The notes beneath the pieces are model-generated. The model was not told the origin of the DNA. It searched no databases and worked only from the letters and a program-made list of their open reading frames with translations. A stretch of 64,000 bases of DNA from positions 1,810,007-1,874,006 of the forward strand of contig VXBA01011249.1 of the NCBI GenBank assembly GCA_013399895.1, in the 5' to 3' direction. The DNA comes from Serilophus lunatus. Its lineage: Eukaryota > Chordata > Aves > Passeriformes > Eurylaimidae. This document shows positions 23,673 through 37,412 of the stretch, one piece after another. Made by a program: the position numbers and the translations under genes. The first letter of the stretch is position 1; each line of letters begins with the position of its first letter.

Positions 23673-25457
23673 AATTTAGACTGTATATACGACCTCAACA
23701 TGAAAGTACTGACTTCAGTTGGATCAGAGTTTTACTCCTTTTCTTTACAGAAAGACGAAATGATGCCCTAGAACACTAGCAAGAAAAAAAATAGTATATG
23801 CAAATACTTCAAATAATTCCTTGAAAAGCAGACTCTCAAGCACGATTATGCCATGTTTGTGACCATCATATATGAGGCCATGTATGTGGTTTAAGATATG
23901 CTCTGATTCAACAGCTTTTAATAAATTTAAATGTTTCAGTTTGAACAAGGCCTTGAATTCCCTAGACTGAAATCAGTCAAGATTTAGCTTTGACAGAAAA
24001 TTGTAACAGGCTTCAACTTTTTAAACTACTTTTAGCTCTGAATAATGTCCTTTCCGGAACACGAGATATGAAAACATAAAATTTTAAGATAGGCACTGAT
24101 CTGAAAATCCATCTAGTGTTTACAACTGACCGTGTAGGTCAGTAAAATGTGTTGTGTCACAAGCTGTTAGATCTCATTTCACATTTCAAGTCCTACAAAT
24201 TTTACTCTTTCTAACAGAAGAGCCCTTGTCTTTCTATTCCTGTTGGAGAAGACTTGCAGTTTCAAACTCAGCTCTAAAACTAGGCAAGTCTATTCAGAAT
24301 AAGACTCCTCAGTTTTGACTGTGACATTCACACGGGCCTGCAGTTATCTGCACAAAAAGGTTATTAAAAGACCATTTTTGAATAGCAGTACTAGATATTC
24401 TTAAATACATTGCTCAGCCACAATAAATACAATCACTTTATTCATCTCTTCATGGAAAGACAACACTTATTCATGCCTCATTAACCTAAAAATTTTTCCA
24501 CCATGCTTATCACCATTCACTGACTTTGTGAATTAAAAAAAATTTTCTTACCCTAACCAAAGGAATGAAATGCTTCTCTGAATCATGTTATTAAACAACA
24601 CATTCCTCCACCTTATAAGGATGCCTTATAAATATCCTCACTTATAAAAAGCAGAAACAAAAGGAATAAAAATGTGAAATTAGATTAAGCTGACTAATCT
24701 CGAGTCCAAATCCGCTATATTCAATATACTTGAAAATATACCATTATGTCACAAGATAAATGTTTTGAAACTCACAGTCTTCAAAACAGCTGGCAGTTAG
24801 AAGTGATGCTTAGAAAACTGTAGCACCTTTTAAGCAACAGAAACAAAAGCTTGAACCTCATTCTAAACACAGAATTAAATTTTTTTTCCTCCATATTAGG
24901 AATCTTCATATGATATTTCACACTTGCCCTAAAACGACATGTTTTTCTGATCTCAGTGAAGATTCTTTGAAGGAATACTGTGAATAATAAAATCTTCTGG
25001 GAATGGCTATGGAGAAAATTTTAGCAGCAATAAGGGTTTCATTCCAATTCTACAGGTTTTAGAAGTACAAATTTATAACAAAATCCCCCTTAATATTATA
25101 CAATGATGTAATGCATTTCTCTGACATCTATTTTATACTATTTTCTTGCTGCAAATAAATAAATCCAGAAAATGAACTTTGAGTTGGGTAGTGTTTTGTT
25201 TTGTTTTCCACCTAATCTCAGTCTGAAGTAGGAAGGCATATAGAAATGAGTTGCTTATCTGGTTCTAAGTTCAACTCTATTTCGCTGCCTTCTCTTGTGG
25301 CAACACAGAGAAAGTTAAGGACAAATTATTTAAAAATTACCTTAGCTAAAGAGACTATAAAAGTTGGAAAAGCTCTTACCATGCTTGCTGAACAAATACA
25401 CAACTGCTACCTTCATAGGCTAACACTTTTTTAAAAGAGAATGTCACTACTGAGAAA
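23673..25457. other. non-coding, no gene recognised
   Basis: AT-rich unique sequence. No frame reaches 70 codons and I see no repeat or RNA gene. Confidence 0.6.
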
Positions 25458-25522
25458 AAAAAAATCCAAATAAACAAAAAAACCCCACCTAACCAACAAA
25501 CAAAAAAAATCAAACACAAAAC
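25458..25522. repeat. A/C-rich low-complexity patch
   Basis: Sixty-five bases almost entirely A and C on the + strand, built from aaac, aacaa and caaaa units. Confidence 0.8.
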
Positions 25523-26426
25523 TACCCAGAATCTAAATCTGTTTGCTTTATTTCTTCATATAATTTCACTAAAGGGAATGAAATCATCCTTCTTATTAAG
25601 ATTATTTGACATAATTTTCAGTGCAAAAAATTCTGTGTAGGGCAAGTGAAAAGGTGGGCATTGCATTCAGCTGTGAAAAAGATACTAATTGTCCTGCTTT
25701 TATTTCTCCATGGCTGACTTGATACACAGCAATTTTCTAATGTTCTTGCTAACAATAGCAGACAGGAAGAGCGCAGTTCGACCTAGTTTGTGTTTAGGAA
25801 GAAGAGCACTGGCTTCCCACAATTACTCCTTGAATACAGCATCAAGCCAAAGGAGCAGCAGGGGGAACAATGAAGGCTTCCAGTTCCTAAGAATATTGTT
25901 TCTCTCCTTTGAAGAGCATGCCATTAGACAATCCCACAACATAAAGGAGAGTTTAACAGAAAAAAAACAAAACCTAACCAAACAACACTGATCTGTCTCT
26001 AGTGAATAAAAGCAAAATTACAGAACAGTTGTGTCACATTTATCACCATGGAATACTTTCTCTCAAGGAGTTCCTAGCTGTTTGCAGAGAAATATTTAGT
26101 TAGTGAATCAGAAAACTGGAAAGGTTCTCAGAAGGGAAATTCCCTAGGCATTTCTTGAACTGATCTTGGCCCTTGTAGACCCCCTTACTTAACACTTTGA
26201 TTCAGTAATCTACTAAAAATTACCCAGGATACATCTTGTGCCACACCAGTGAACTGAATGGATGTAGCATGCCGACCTACATCCACCAGATCTAGCAGCA
26301 AGGAAAAGGAGGGATGGCTCCCTGTCTTCAAAGGTAAGCCAGTAAGTAGATCTGCTCAGTTACAATCCTGAGCCACAGCATCCAGCAACTTCTGCCTTCT
26401 CTGCCACAATACAGATTGCTGGCAGA
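25523..26426. other. non-coding, no gene recognised
   Basis: Unique AT-rich sequence. The longest frame is 100 codons (25689-25991, +) and is unrecognised. Confidence 0.55.
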
Positions 26427-26463
26427 AATAAAAAAAAAACAAACAAGCAAACAAACAAAAAAA
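26427..26463. repeat. (AAAC)n-like patch
   Basis: A10 followed by caaacaagcaaacaaac, then A7. Simple repeat. Confidence 0.85.
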
Positions 26464-29400
26464 CTCCCAAAATACAAAACTAGTAAGAGCTTCTATTTCA
26501 CCAGAAATTCCTTATACTGTCTTTATGTTGTGCTTCTTTGGACTATCACTACAAAGCTTGTACCTGAGATGTGGAAGATCAAGAGAGAGGGAATCAATAG
26601 ATGCTCTTTCATTGACATACTGACTGGAATTGGGGACATTTGGGCTAATTTCTGTATTTCTTCTTTAATTCCTATTCCCTATAGTAAGGAAGTCATATCA
26701 GATGACCACAGACTGCATGTGGTTCAATGACTTTGCCTTTTTCTGCATAATTTGTCTAGCAAGAATAGGAACACTTGTGTGTTAATACAAACTTTTCAGG
26801 GCAGAGTTTTTCTTTTACTAGATTTATAGGGCAAGTAAGCTTACCTTTGGTGCATAAAAGTAATAATAGCAGGGTTGAGAGAAAACATCAGAATAGGAAA
26901 AATAACCAAGTATATTTTAATTCCATTGCTTTAGGTAGAAACGTGCTTTTAAAATTTTACTCAGCAAATTACACACAAAAAAGGCGCACAGTCTGGGATA
27001 CACAGCCTCTGTTAAGTAATACCTACGCACACAAACAAGAACACTGTCCTTGTAAAGCAACATATGTGTTTTTTTACTGTATTTCCCATCCAAAGAGATA
27101 ATTCCATTTATGAAACCAGAGCACTAACGAAAACCAATATATTGACTTGTAAGATGTGAGCCCAAACAAATTGCACAACACAGAGTGGAGTTAAGCAGTG
27201 GTGACGCACAACATGTACAACATGAAAATGGGACGGGTCATAATACATAAATACACATGTACTCAGGGACTGGGAATTAACTGTCAAACACCCACATATT
27301 TGTTCTTGCTTTACATTTTTGAACTTTGGACTGAGGTACTTTGATGTTTATTACTTTATTGCTTTTATCAGTTATAAAATTAACTAATCAGTCTGCAACA
27401 GTTTAGGATCTGTTATTTTAAGCAATCTTCATGAGAACTGCAAACAGAAAATCCAAACTCCATGGCTGAAATGTAATGGCATTGCATATAAATAAGCATA
27501 GACTAATTCATATGGCAAATACCACATTCATATCAAAATACGTTACGAAGTCAAATTGTCCTTACTTACAGCACATGACAACTGGGGTCTATTTGGTTTC
27601 CTCCTGAATTTTCATTTTTTCAGTAGTGGGGCAGAGTGGGCACGTTGGAAGAAGAGATCCTGATTGAGATATAGGCACGTTTAAGTTGATTAATGGTGAA
27701 TGACCAATGTATGATTGACACACTCCGCACTCTGTGGCCTTTTGATGTTGTTCGTAAGAATGAAGACACCTATTTGTGTGTTTAAAATTGCAGTAAAAGT
27801 ACTAAATTCAAGTTGCTTTTCTCAACACATTTAAGAGCAGAAGACTGAAAGGTTCAAAGTAACCAGTTTCTATCTAGAGATCCAAGGTTAAACAAATAAA
27901 GTTCCTCAAGTCTCAATAAGCTACTCTGCAGTAAAAAAAGACAACAACCATATAACAATAAATACGGCAGCATAAAAGCAACCAGGCTGAAGAAACTGAA
28001 AAGAAATTATTGAATTGAAGGGAGGAGAGCAATTTCTGGTCAATATCAGCTCCAATCCATGACAGAAGCCTTCATCCATTGCTTTTTTTTTCCTTGTCCT
28101 TTAACCTATGAAAGGTACACATACTTGGTATATTACTGATGTACCGAGTGCCCTGGATTCCAGTGATGATGCTATAATTCATAGCAAGCCGAGGTACAGA
28201 AAATTTAAAGGCTTGTGTTTAAATTATGAAATATTTAGGCATGATTATAGTATGACATTACCACAACCAGTTTACTTTCTCCTGCAAGCATCTTAAAAGC
28301 TTTTACATACAGAATTGCATGAACAAGTGAGGCAGGCTAATTTTATTGCTCCTCTCTATTTGAGGGAGGGAAAAAGACCATCTCAGAAGTAAGCTTAGAA
28401 AAAAACAAAACAAACAACTCAGATTTCCTGAATCCCAAAGCTTTGGTGGTCCTTCACCAATGTTGCAAAGATCTGGATCTGAGAGCAAAAGGAAAAATGT
28501 TGAGATCTATCCACAATAAGCTGTTCTGAGGGAAGCAGCTGAAGCAGAATGGGAAAGCGGCCCAGAAGATACCACTATAAATACAGTTAGCAAGGTCTTA
28601 TCTGAGGGAGAGGAAGAGCTGCAGAGCACTTTAGACCCTCAAGTCTTCCAACACATCCAGGATGGCTCAGCAGGTGTGATCACACCAACTCAGCTCAAAA
28701 TGCTGATGTAGTGAGAGACAGATCACTGCTGCACCACTCCTCTGTGGGACTGTGGGTAGTAACAATCAGCAGCCAGGAAAAGAAACTAACAACACAAAGC
28801 TCAACTCATATTTCTCGTGTAGACAGGAGTTCACAAAGAGTGCAGTACCCCAGCATACTGAAGTTCAAATTTGAGCCTAATCTCACCAGATTTTAGAGAG
28901 CCCTTAATGCAAATTATTTTATGCTTTTATGTCACTACTTATTTTGAAGGTGAAAAAAATGGTTTTCTAGGTCTCTTTAAAATTGTATTTGTAACTTGTT
29001 CAGTCTTGCAGACAGCTCCAGTGCAGACTTGCATACTGACCTCCATCTACTGATGACTTTAAAATATCCTCATTGCAAAGGGGCTTGTGAACAGTGGCAA
29101 AGAATTTATAACCTTTAATAATGACTGAAACATGAAAAGCCAATTCATTATCCACTTACAAAATGTGTAAAATCTACAAACTTCCACAAGTTTCCTTCCT
29201 TTAAGAGCTGATAGAATTCTCTATATTGGGATGACTGAAAACAGATGGCTCCCCATTGATCCAAGAGTTAATAATTAAGCCATCACCAGTAAGACTCAAA
29301 ATACTGAAAACAGGCAATTTTCTGTCAAAGGTCTGGGAAAAAGACATAACACAAAGTCCAAGCACATCAGCACAGGGAACTGAAAAAAGCTTTTCCCACC

Positions 29401-30067
29401 GAGATGGCCTCCAAACATACAAAGAAGCTTCTAAACTGCTTGAGAATGTATTTTAGGTTTCATTTTAATAGGTGCTAAGTGAATGCAAACAGAAATAACT
29501 AAGATGATCAATCTACAAAGAGGAAAGCACATAAAATAACATGACTACTTAAAAGGGTTAAGTAATCATAGTAGTAATTGTTAATTACATTATGATTATT
29601 AACTGTAATGCAATAGATCTCTGTCTGTTCTTTTGCAAGGAGCTTAAAATAATTTCCAGGTACTGCATTGAGTTATGCAACAGAAAGGCATTCCTGAAAC
29701 AGCTCCTGAGCAGCAAATCTCACTTAAGAAAAAACACTGCTTTCCACAGAATATCAAAACTCTAACAAAGCATTCACCTGTCTCACTAAGATGCAGTATG
29801 AGTGAACCTGAACAAATCTGAAAAGGAAGAAATATTTTGTAATGAAGATTTTCATTATTTTTGGTTTTATTATTCATCTGGATATTCATTAATTTGGAGT
29901 TTAAGTTTATATATTTACAAATGTATAAAGTTGTATTTTGTATTAAATAATTATATACAGAAATACACACATATACAACATTTAATCTCTAGATCTTTGG
30001 TAGAGAAAAGTCTTTTTTCCCCACTAGCTCTGTTCTCAAATATTCTCAGAGGCAAACACTGCAATTG
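26464..30067. other. non-coding, no gene recognised
   Basis: AT-rich unique sequence. At 28641-28657 a 16-base similarity to a CR1 motif is present but is unsupported by its flanks. No frame above 108 codons and none recognised. Confidence 0.55.
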
Positions 30068-30176
30068 CGAGTTACAGACAGGTATCTAGGAATCAAATTT
30101 AAGAACTTGTCCAAAAGTCATTCAGAGCCAGTAGCAGCATGGAGAGCAAACCCTGCCTCTGGCTCTCCAGCTTGCT
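30068..30176 (-). repeat. ancient MIR-like SINE relic
   Basis: Read on the + strand, the order of blocks gagttacagacagg, then tttaagaacttgtcc, then agtcattcagagcca, then agagcaaaccctgcct and ctggctctcc follows the reverse complement of a MIR-type SINE (ttttacagatgagg, ttaagtgacttgcc, gtcacacagctagt, gattcgaacccaggc, ctggctccagagc). Several blocks match in order with sensible spacing. The alignment is from memory of the consensus, so family and limits are approximate. A pair of overlapping 120-codon frames across it (30065-30495) is then probably not coding. Confidence 0.5.
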
Positions 30177-32390
30177 TTGCTTTGAAGGTGCAGGAAATCA
30201 CAATGAAATCTGCTGCAACGTGCCAGAGGGGATGTGTTTATGTCATGCTGACCTGGCATTGTGCAGAGGCACTGGCACACAAGGGGCAGTTAGGCAAACA
30301 TTGTTGTTCTGTCCCTCAGGGCTGGAGGGTGCATGGGGGCAGGAGCAGAAGGAAGCTGGCTCCCACAAACAGGTTTTACATGAAGAAGGCAGGCTGCCAG
30401 CCTCTTACACAGATTTTAAATCTCTTTTGAATAATCTTGCTCAGTGCAATGTCCTTACTAATGTGGCCCAGGTAGCTGTGTCACTCGTGCGATAATCTGC
30501 ATGCCACAGCCTTTAAGCTCCTGGGACTGCTGCTTTTCAAAGGCTCACTCTTCTGTTTCTACCCTATACTGCTTATTTGTCTGCATTAGAAATTATCATA
30601 CCAGTAAGCTATGTATCTATTATTTTTAAATGACTAAACAAAACAGATAATTTTGAAAAGTATGGAAAAAAATAATTCTTGAGTAGCATGGTGTTTATAT
30701 TCTACATTTAAACACTGTAAAGCAATTATTTAATTGAGTTTTATCTTGTTTGAGTCTACTGGGAAACGTGTCTTGGAAGATTAAAGTTGTGAACAGCTTA
30801 TCTGCTTGGACCTTGGAGTGGTCCTCAGAATATACAGGCTATACCCAGGTGCAGCTGCATCAGAAATATTTTCTCCACTACATGTAATAAAGAAAAAACC
30901 CAGGAAAATCGCACTTTTACATATTTGTCTGCAATTCTAGCTTTTTCCCTCATGATGTCACAAAACCACATAACATGCTTACATCACTGCCAAAATTCAC
31001 AAACTATAAATAGGTCTATAACCTTTTGCTTCAAATTGGAATATGAGATTCTCTTCAAAAGAAAGAAAGAAAAATGGAAAATTTATTACCCAAAAATAAA
31101 CAATGTCCCTTCTATATAGGCATTGTAACACATATGTTCAACAGTAACCAAATGTGATGTCAAAAAAAGAAAACAACTCAGAGAAATACGATTTTTGGGT
31201 GAGGATTTAAACAGCAGGAACAGATGAGCATTTAAAAATAAAGAGCCTATTATATTCAAATGAAACAGAGAATGAGAAGACAAAATAAAAAGCTATAAAA
31301 ATATATCTGGCAGCAAAGCTGTTTCAGGACTCAATGTTTCCCCTGTGAGATTCTCAGGAAACACCAGGCACCCTCCAAGTTTAAAGCTTTCATCCCTAAG
31401 CTCTGAGCTATATTGGTTTCCTGTATGAAAGGAATCAAGACAAGAAGAAAACATCTGACCGACTGCCCCAGCAATCATACAATGTTTTATACTTTGTGGA
31501 GCGTTGCCTAACACAACAAAACCCAGTATTGTTACAGAGGACTCAAAGAGTCCAACCAATTATGTGCCTTCATGGGTACAGCTACACTAGCCTTTGATCA
31601 CCAGCTCTAACTACTAGCAGTAAAGCAAACACAAATCTGCAGACAGCATCAATAAACCTTGCAGTGGAAGGGAACAAAGATACTCTGCCCAGTTGACTTA
31701 TCCTTTTTTTGGTTTCCTTCCCTGCCCCCCCCCATTGCCTAAATCCCCATCAAAATTACCTGCTAGTTGTCTCCTCTAACTTCTCTAACTCATGGGCAGA
31801 CTCGAAGAAAGTAAAGGGTAGCTTTCTTCACTTTTTAATGCAAGTTGCATGGCATCAAGTATAAAATTTAATTTATTTAAAAAAAGCTCGCTTCAGCATA
31901 ATTCTTCAACCACAGTAAAATTTAGTCAGCTATTTATACGGAATTCATCTATGTTTTTATTAAATTCTGTCTTTACACACACACACAGATGTAATATGTG
32001 TATCCATGATCAAAAGAGTTTGTAGAAACATTCTTTTCTCTATTTCACTGTTTGTTTACTGTGTGGACTCTTTCCTGAAGATTTTCCTGCTAAAAACAAG
32101 CTAAACACTTCAGGTTTTTCTGGTGATTCATACTCTTATTTTGCTATGATCTCACAGTGCAGTATTTAAATAGTGGTCTAGGCAGAGTAGGTGCAGGGTA
32201 TTGGTCACCCAGAACTGTAACTTGGGCTTTTTATTCCACAATGCACAAGTTCAACAAACAGATTTCCCATACCCAAGAAGCACATAGTCTTTTCAAGCTC
32301 AGAGACATAGCTTCAGCATAACAACTACAGTGGTTTTCATCATGCAGAACAGACAGGTTTAAGGCACAGATCTGAACAAAAGATTAGGAA
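30177..32390. other. non-coding, no gene recognised
   Basis: AT-rich. Contains a C9 run near 31727 and an (AC)6 at 31975-31986. No recognisable gene. Confidence 0.55.
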
Positions 32391-32690
32391 AGGCAGTCTG
32401 GTCCAGCAGTTAAGCCACTAGCCTGGGACCTAGAAATCCCAGCTCTCTGAGCTTTGCTTGTGACAGAGCCTGTGCTGCTGATGGCACCACAGAAAATCAC
32501 ATTGGCCTCGAGCCCCGGAAATATGCAGGGCCTGAATGCCCCTGAAATCACATAGAGTCAGGCAAAGAACTTTTGAGTGTTTGGGCCTCATTTCATTTGT
32601 GCTGCAATAACTATCTGTACAATGAAAGACAAGAACATTGACCTATCTCACCAAGTACACTGAATATCCACACTAAGAGGGACACCTAGC
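32391..32690 (+). repeat. ancient tRNA-derived SINE (MIR-like)
   Basis: The left end reads aggcagtctggtccagcagt, then taagccactagcctgggacc and tagaaatcccagctct. This matches the tRNA-like head of amniote MIR-type SINEs: an A-box-like tggtccagcagt, then a B-box-like region before cccagctctgcc. About 130 bases later come ggcaaagaacttttgagtg, gggcctcattt, ctatctgtacaatg and attgacctatctcacc, which follow the MIR core and tail words ggcaagtcacttaac, gcctcagttt, catctgtaaaatg and actgacctacctcac in the same order. Extra bases between head and tail suggest an insertion or a different subfamily. Such SINEs have been inactive for a very long time in birds; some copies were retained as regulatory DNA. 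Confidence 0.72.
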
Positions 32691-35600
32691 ATACCTGCTA
32701 AGGCCATATTCTGTATTGCTTCAGAAAGGCGCAAAACCAAATACTAAGTTTCACATCAGCCTCATGCTACACTTCTAACAGTAAAAGCATGGGATTACAA
32801 CCTCACAGACCTCTGAAGAATTAAATAAAATCCAATTCTGTCTCATTTATGCCCGTGGTCAGATCTTACTTAGCAACTGGAGGATGCTAACTGGGCTTTA
32901 CACCTGCTGTCTGCTTTGTCTGGCACATGATTCAGCTTCTGCCACTGCATAAAGCACTCAGTTTACTTAGCTGGGTCTCCCTAACTGTCAGAGCCAGTCC
33001 ACACTTTCCTTCCAGCTCTGCTGCTTTAAACACCTGGCAGTGCATTTCACTCGGGAGAAGCACTGCATCCATGGATGGCTAGCAGGAACCCTGTCTCTCA
33101 TGTGTCAATAAAGGCAAGAGAATGGTTTTTTAACCACATTGCCCAGAAAAAATTAGGATCTAATAACAATTTTCAACATTCTCTTCAGGTAAAACTTTAC
33201 ATGCTATTATTTAAAGCTGTAATAACCTTTCCAATCCAAAATCTATGGTGGGAGAATCTGGAGGAAACAGAGGCAGTTATTCCTTGCAGTAGACCAAAAC
33301 GACATGACTTGGATTCAGTTTCCAACATACTACAAACTTCACTTATGTTCTCTCCACATCTTTCCAGCACCCCTGCTCATTTTACATGATTCAGACAATA
33401 GAGAATCTTTTTTATCATAATTTGTCTGTCTTATCTATTCAAAATTTAAACTGAAGAGTAACAGATTTCATTTGCTTTGATGATCTGTAGCCCTTAACAC
33501 AAGAAGAATTTTCTGAAAAACCTTACTATAATACAGCCAGAGCTTTTTCACTTTAGTAGTACTACTTACATCTGGATGAAAAAGTAATGCATGAGAAATA
33601 AGTAGTAAAAGCCAAAACACATGGGTGTTAGCCAAAAAGACAACACAAGATTTATAATTTACAGTCTGTTAAACTCATGCCTTTATGACTTTGAAAAAAT
33701 AGTCTGCGTAACTTCTGAGCAACACCCTACAAGAAAAGAAGGAACAAGGCACTGTGGAGAGAAGAGTCAAAGAAGCATCAAGCTTAGAATGAAGACTGAC
33801 TAGAAATTAAAGCCAAGCCCTTATGTAGAAATAGAGTAGGTAAAATATGGTACATATAGCAAGCAAATCTGGATTTAAATAATTACTGCCCTATAACAAA
33901 ATTGGAACACAGTAGATGTGTGAGCAAGACAGAGGATGAAATTGCATCTAATATGGTGATTCACAGTTACTCAGAAAATCTGGTTGCTACTATACTAGTT
34001 GATGTCAGGCTGCATTTTATTCAAACCAATAAAATCTTTTGTGTGGTCTCTGGACCTTGCAAATTGTCTAATTTACATTTAAGACAATGTTACTTAGTAA
34101 TTTAAAAAGGAAGTGTTCCCACTCTAGAGTGTTATCCCTGCATCTCCTCTGAAGAAACCTTAAACTGGTGAGTGCTGCAAATGAATGAGACTTCCCTGCA
34201 GCCCAGTTTGTAATTATCTCTCTTAATTGGTAAGGCTTTACATATTAATTCTATCTGGCATGCCCAGAGAAGGCAAAATCTGGAGTTATCCTGATTTACT
34301 CCATCCTGTAGAGGTTAGAAGTAAAAGTCTCTCCTAAGCAAGCTCAAAGGTACTAATGTGCAATCCAACAATGCACAGACACTTAACATCTTTTAATGAC
34401 TTTGCATTTAAAGGAGTAAACCCATCTTTATATTCTGGTCATCAAATGTCAGTACAGAACTCAAAAAACAGAGGCTGGGACAGCTGTGCAGCATCTTTGG
34501 CCCAAACCTTACAGTACTAGTGGCAGAAACTGCATAGGTTGAGAGAAAAAGCACTATGCCTTAAAAAAATTATTCCATCTTTCCTACAAAGCTGATGAAG
34601 AATGCTAAGTGATCAACAGAAGAAGCTGTCTCTATCTTCTTCTACTGTGCCATAAATGGAGAACTTAGGCAACTAAACACAGAGAGAAAGCTGGAATCAG
34701 TAGGTTGGTTTCTCAACATCGCATTTTTCCTTCCAGTCACTGCAAAATGTTGTGTTGAGTTTGGTTTTGCTATTATTCAAACAGTAAAAGAATACAGATG
34801 CTTTCTTGCTAAATATTAAACAGGTATAAAATATCTTAGAATGAGGTAGACCCTCCTAAATGTCATCTTTGGTGAGTATTACCATGCTGATAAGTAGTCC
34901 ACCACCTGAGGCCACTTCTAACTGCAACCTCTGTGTGTGCATACAGGCTGAAAGAAAAAGCTGGTTCAGGCCACAGGGTGTATCGGAAATTATCAGTATC
35001 ACTGGTTTACATATACCTGTTCAAAGTCTCCTGTTTTGCTACCCATCTTCCCTGGGTGCAAAGCCATACCACAATCCAGAGCCACATTGCTTACATCAGT
35101 GTTAGTTTGTGGAGGGATGTATATAAGTAAAATCGATTTGATCTACAGAACTGAGTTGATAAGAAAAAAAAAGTTTTCATTGCTGGATATTTTTCTGTGT
35201 GGAGATGTTTAACCTGGATCATTTCAGTACAGCCCCACAAACAGCTGCATGAGCACAACAGAGCTGTGAAAAACTGGCAGCAGGAGCAGCCATGAGCAGC
35301 AGGGGTAGGAAGTGGGAATTTCTTAGTTTGTCTTGTGTCAAATTCAATTTATGTAACATCTAATTACATCCTTTAGATTTACCAAATGAGGGAAGGACTC
35401 AACCCCTAGTTTTGAAGACAAGATCTGATGTAAATTACTTTGTATTGCTTGCACTTAACACACACACAAAAAAAAAAGACATGGACACACTATATTCAAT
35501 TTTGAATTCTATTATGAATCGAACTAGGGACTTGTTCCCTAAATGACTGCTGGGAGCCAAACGATCGTATCTGATGAAATTCCTTAATACTTGCCAATTC

Positions 35601-37412
35601 CTGAAATGTTTCCCATTTTTTTCCCCCAGATGATACTTCCAGCAGTAAAGGACATCAAGGCATCTGTGGTAGCTGATGTAGTGTGCCCCTTAACAGATGA
35701 CACACTGAGATGTGAACATTATCCTCAGAAAAAAGGGCAGCAGTAAACCCCTTCAAAGCTTGTAGTTTGCTCATTTTGCTTTTAAATGGTTCAGCACTAT
35801 AGGATTGACAATAATTATTAGAAGGGATACCAGCCCCTGCTGGTCTCCTGTGCTCTACACAGGGTCGCTGCCCAGTTGTGGAGTCTACATATTTCTGCTC
35901 TTCAACTGCAGTTCACAACCCAGGGCAATAACAAAATAAGCAGTGGCTAGGTTAAAATACTAGGCACTAGGCAGTGGCGGCAGAAAAGCTGATGCATACA
36001 CTCATTACAGAAACTTCTACCACAGAGCAACGTCTCAACAAGAGAGAAATACCCCATGACAGAGAAATCCAAACAAAAGAAAAAATTATCGTATCTCTGA
36101 TCAACACAGAGCTAAACCCACAACAATGTGTAGAGGAATATTTCCTTCTGTTGACAGACTATAACTAAGAACACACCTCAACTCCCAGAAGCACTAAGAG
36201 CAAATTATAGCATGGAATACCCTTTATAAGGTCCCATGCAGTTCCCATCCCTGTAAGTGCAGCTTTTTGGCAACAGCCCACATCATAAAAGGCTGGGTCA
36301 CATCTCACTTAAAAGATTAATAATATAGTTCAGCTTACACTAGTTGACAATGTTATGAATGCCACAGAGAAGATAAATGAGAAGAAACTATTCACACTTT
36401 CTCAGGTACAAAAAATAAGGAATATCCAGTGAATTTTTAGAATAAAATTAAAACATCTCTTGACAAGACAATGCAGTGGCTTGCTACAGAGGCACTCAAG
36501 ACAAGCCTGTCAGTTCAGACAAACTCCTATAGAGCAAGTCCTTTGGTAACTACTATTAACTGAAGACAACCTACAGTGCAGCAGTCTAGCTTCCCCACAG
36601 CTGTGAGGGTGTATTACATAGAACAGGACTATAAATGCTATGTTTTCCACATCCTTTCCAAACCTACAGCTACTGTTGGACAGAACACGGGGCAAGAGAG
36701 GTGAGAGGGACTTGTCATAAAGAATAGCATGGCTCCTCTGAACAAAGCACATTTATATTGTCATTGGTTGTGTTTGTCACATCTATGGAGACTGAAAACA
36801 TTGTGCAGTTTTCCTCTGATGTGCACACAGAACTAGGCAGGACAATGCTATGGTCACAGTTGTAACATCCTAATATTGCTGCAGGACAAACATGGTAATA
36901 TTAACAATTAGTAACTTAGATAAAGTCCACATTTACAAATCCCCTATCAAAATCACTGAGGTTGTATGCACTATAAACTCTTCCAACACATAGCTGGAGC
37001 TCCTCCCTCTCTCTCGCATATGTATTCCCACTCTCTCCCATGAACCAGGACTAACACTTACGTGACCTCCTGGGGAGCAGGTTCACACAGCTTATCCCTT
37101 TTTTTTTCATGTTACCTTCTGTTCGGACCAGCTTCCTGAAACAGTGCAGTAGAGTTACTTGAGCATTGGTACAAAAGAAGTGATAATCAGGTATACCAGC
37201 AGATGGAAGGTAAGGGAAGGATGAGACAGGCACATAACCTGACCTGGAACACATCTTGAATCTTGGCTTAAAGAGAAGGCTATGGCCACCAAAGACCTAA
37301 GGGGTTTTCTAAGTAACAGAGTTGCACAGTCCCAGCCTCAGCGATTGCCATCCTGAACTTTTCTCCAAAGATTCAGAGAAGTCTCCATAAACCTGTGGAG
37401 AGAGGGGCAGAG
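32691..37412. other. non-coding, no gene recognised
   Basis: AT-rich unique sequence with short A runs near 35163 and 35467. The largest frame is 104 codons (33075-33389, +), unrecognised. Confidence 0.55.

Noticed and set aside
28641..28657. Similarity to the CR1 motif aacacatccagggatgg
   Set aside because: Only about 16 bases match, with one deletion, and the flanks show no CR1 frame or octamer tail.
30065..30495. Two overlapping plus-strand frames of about 120 codons
   Set aside because: Their first part lies over the MIR-like relic and the products are unrecognised; chance openness in a GC-richer patch is the simpler view.
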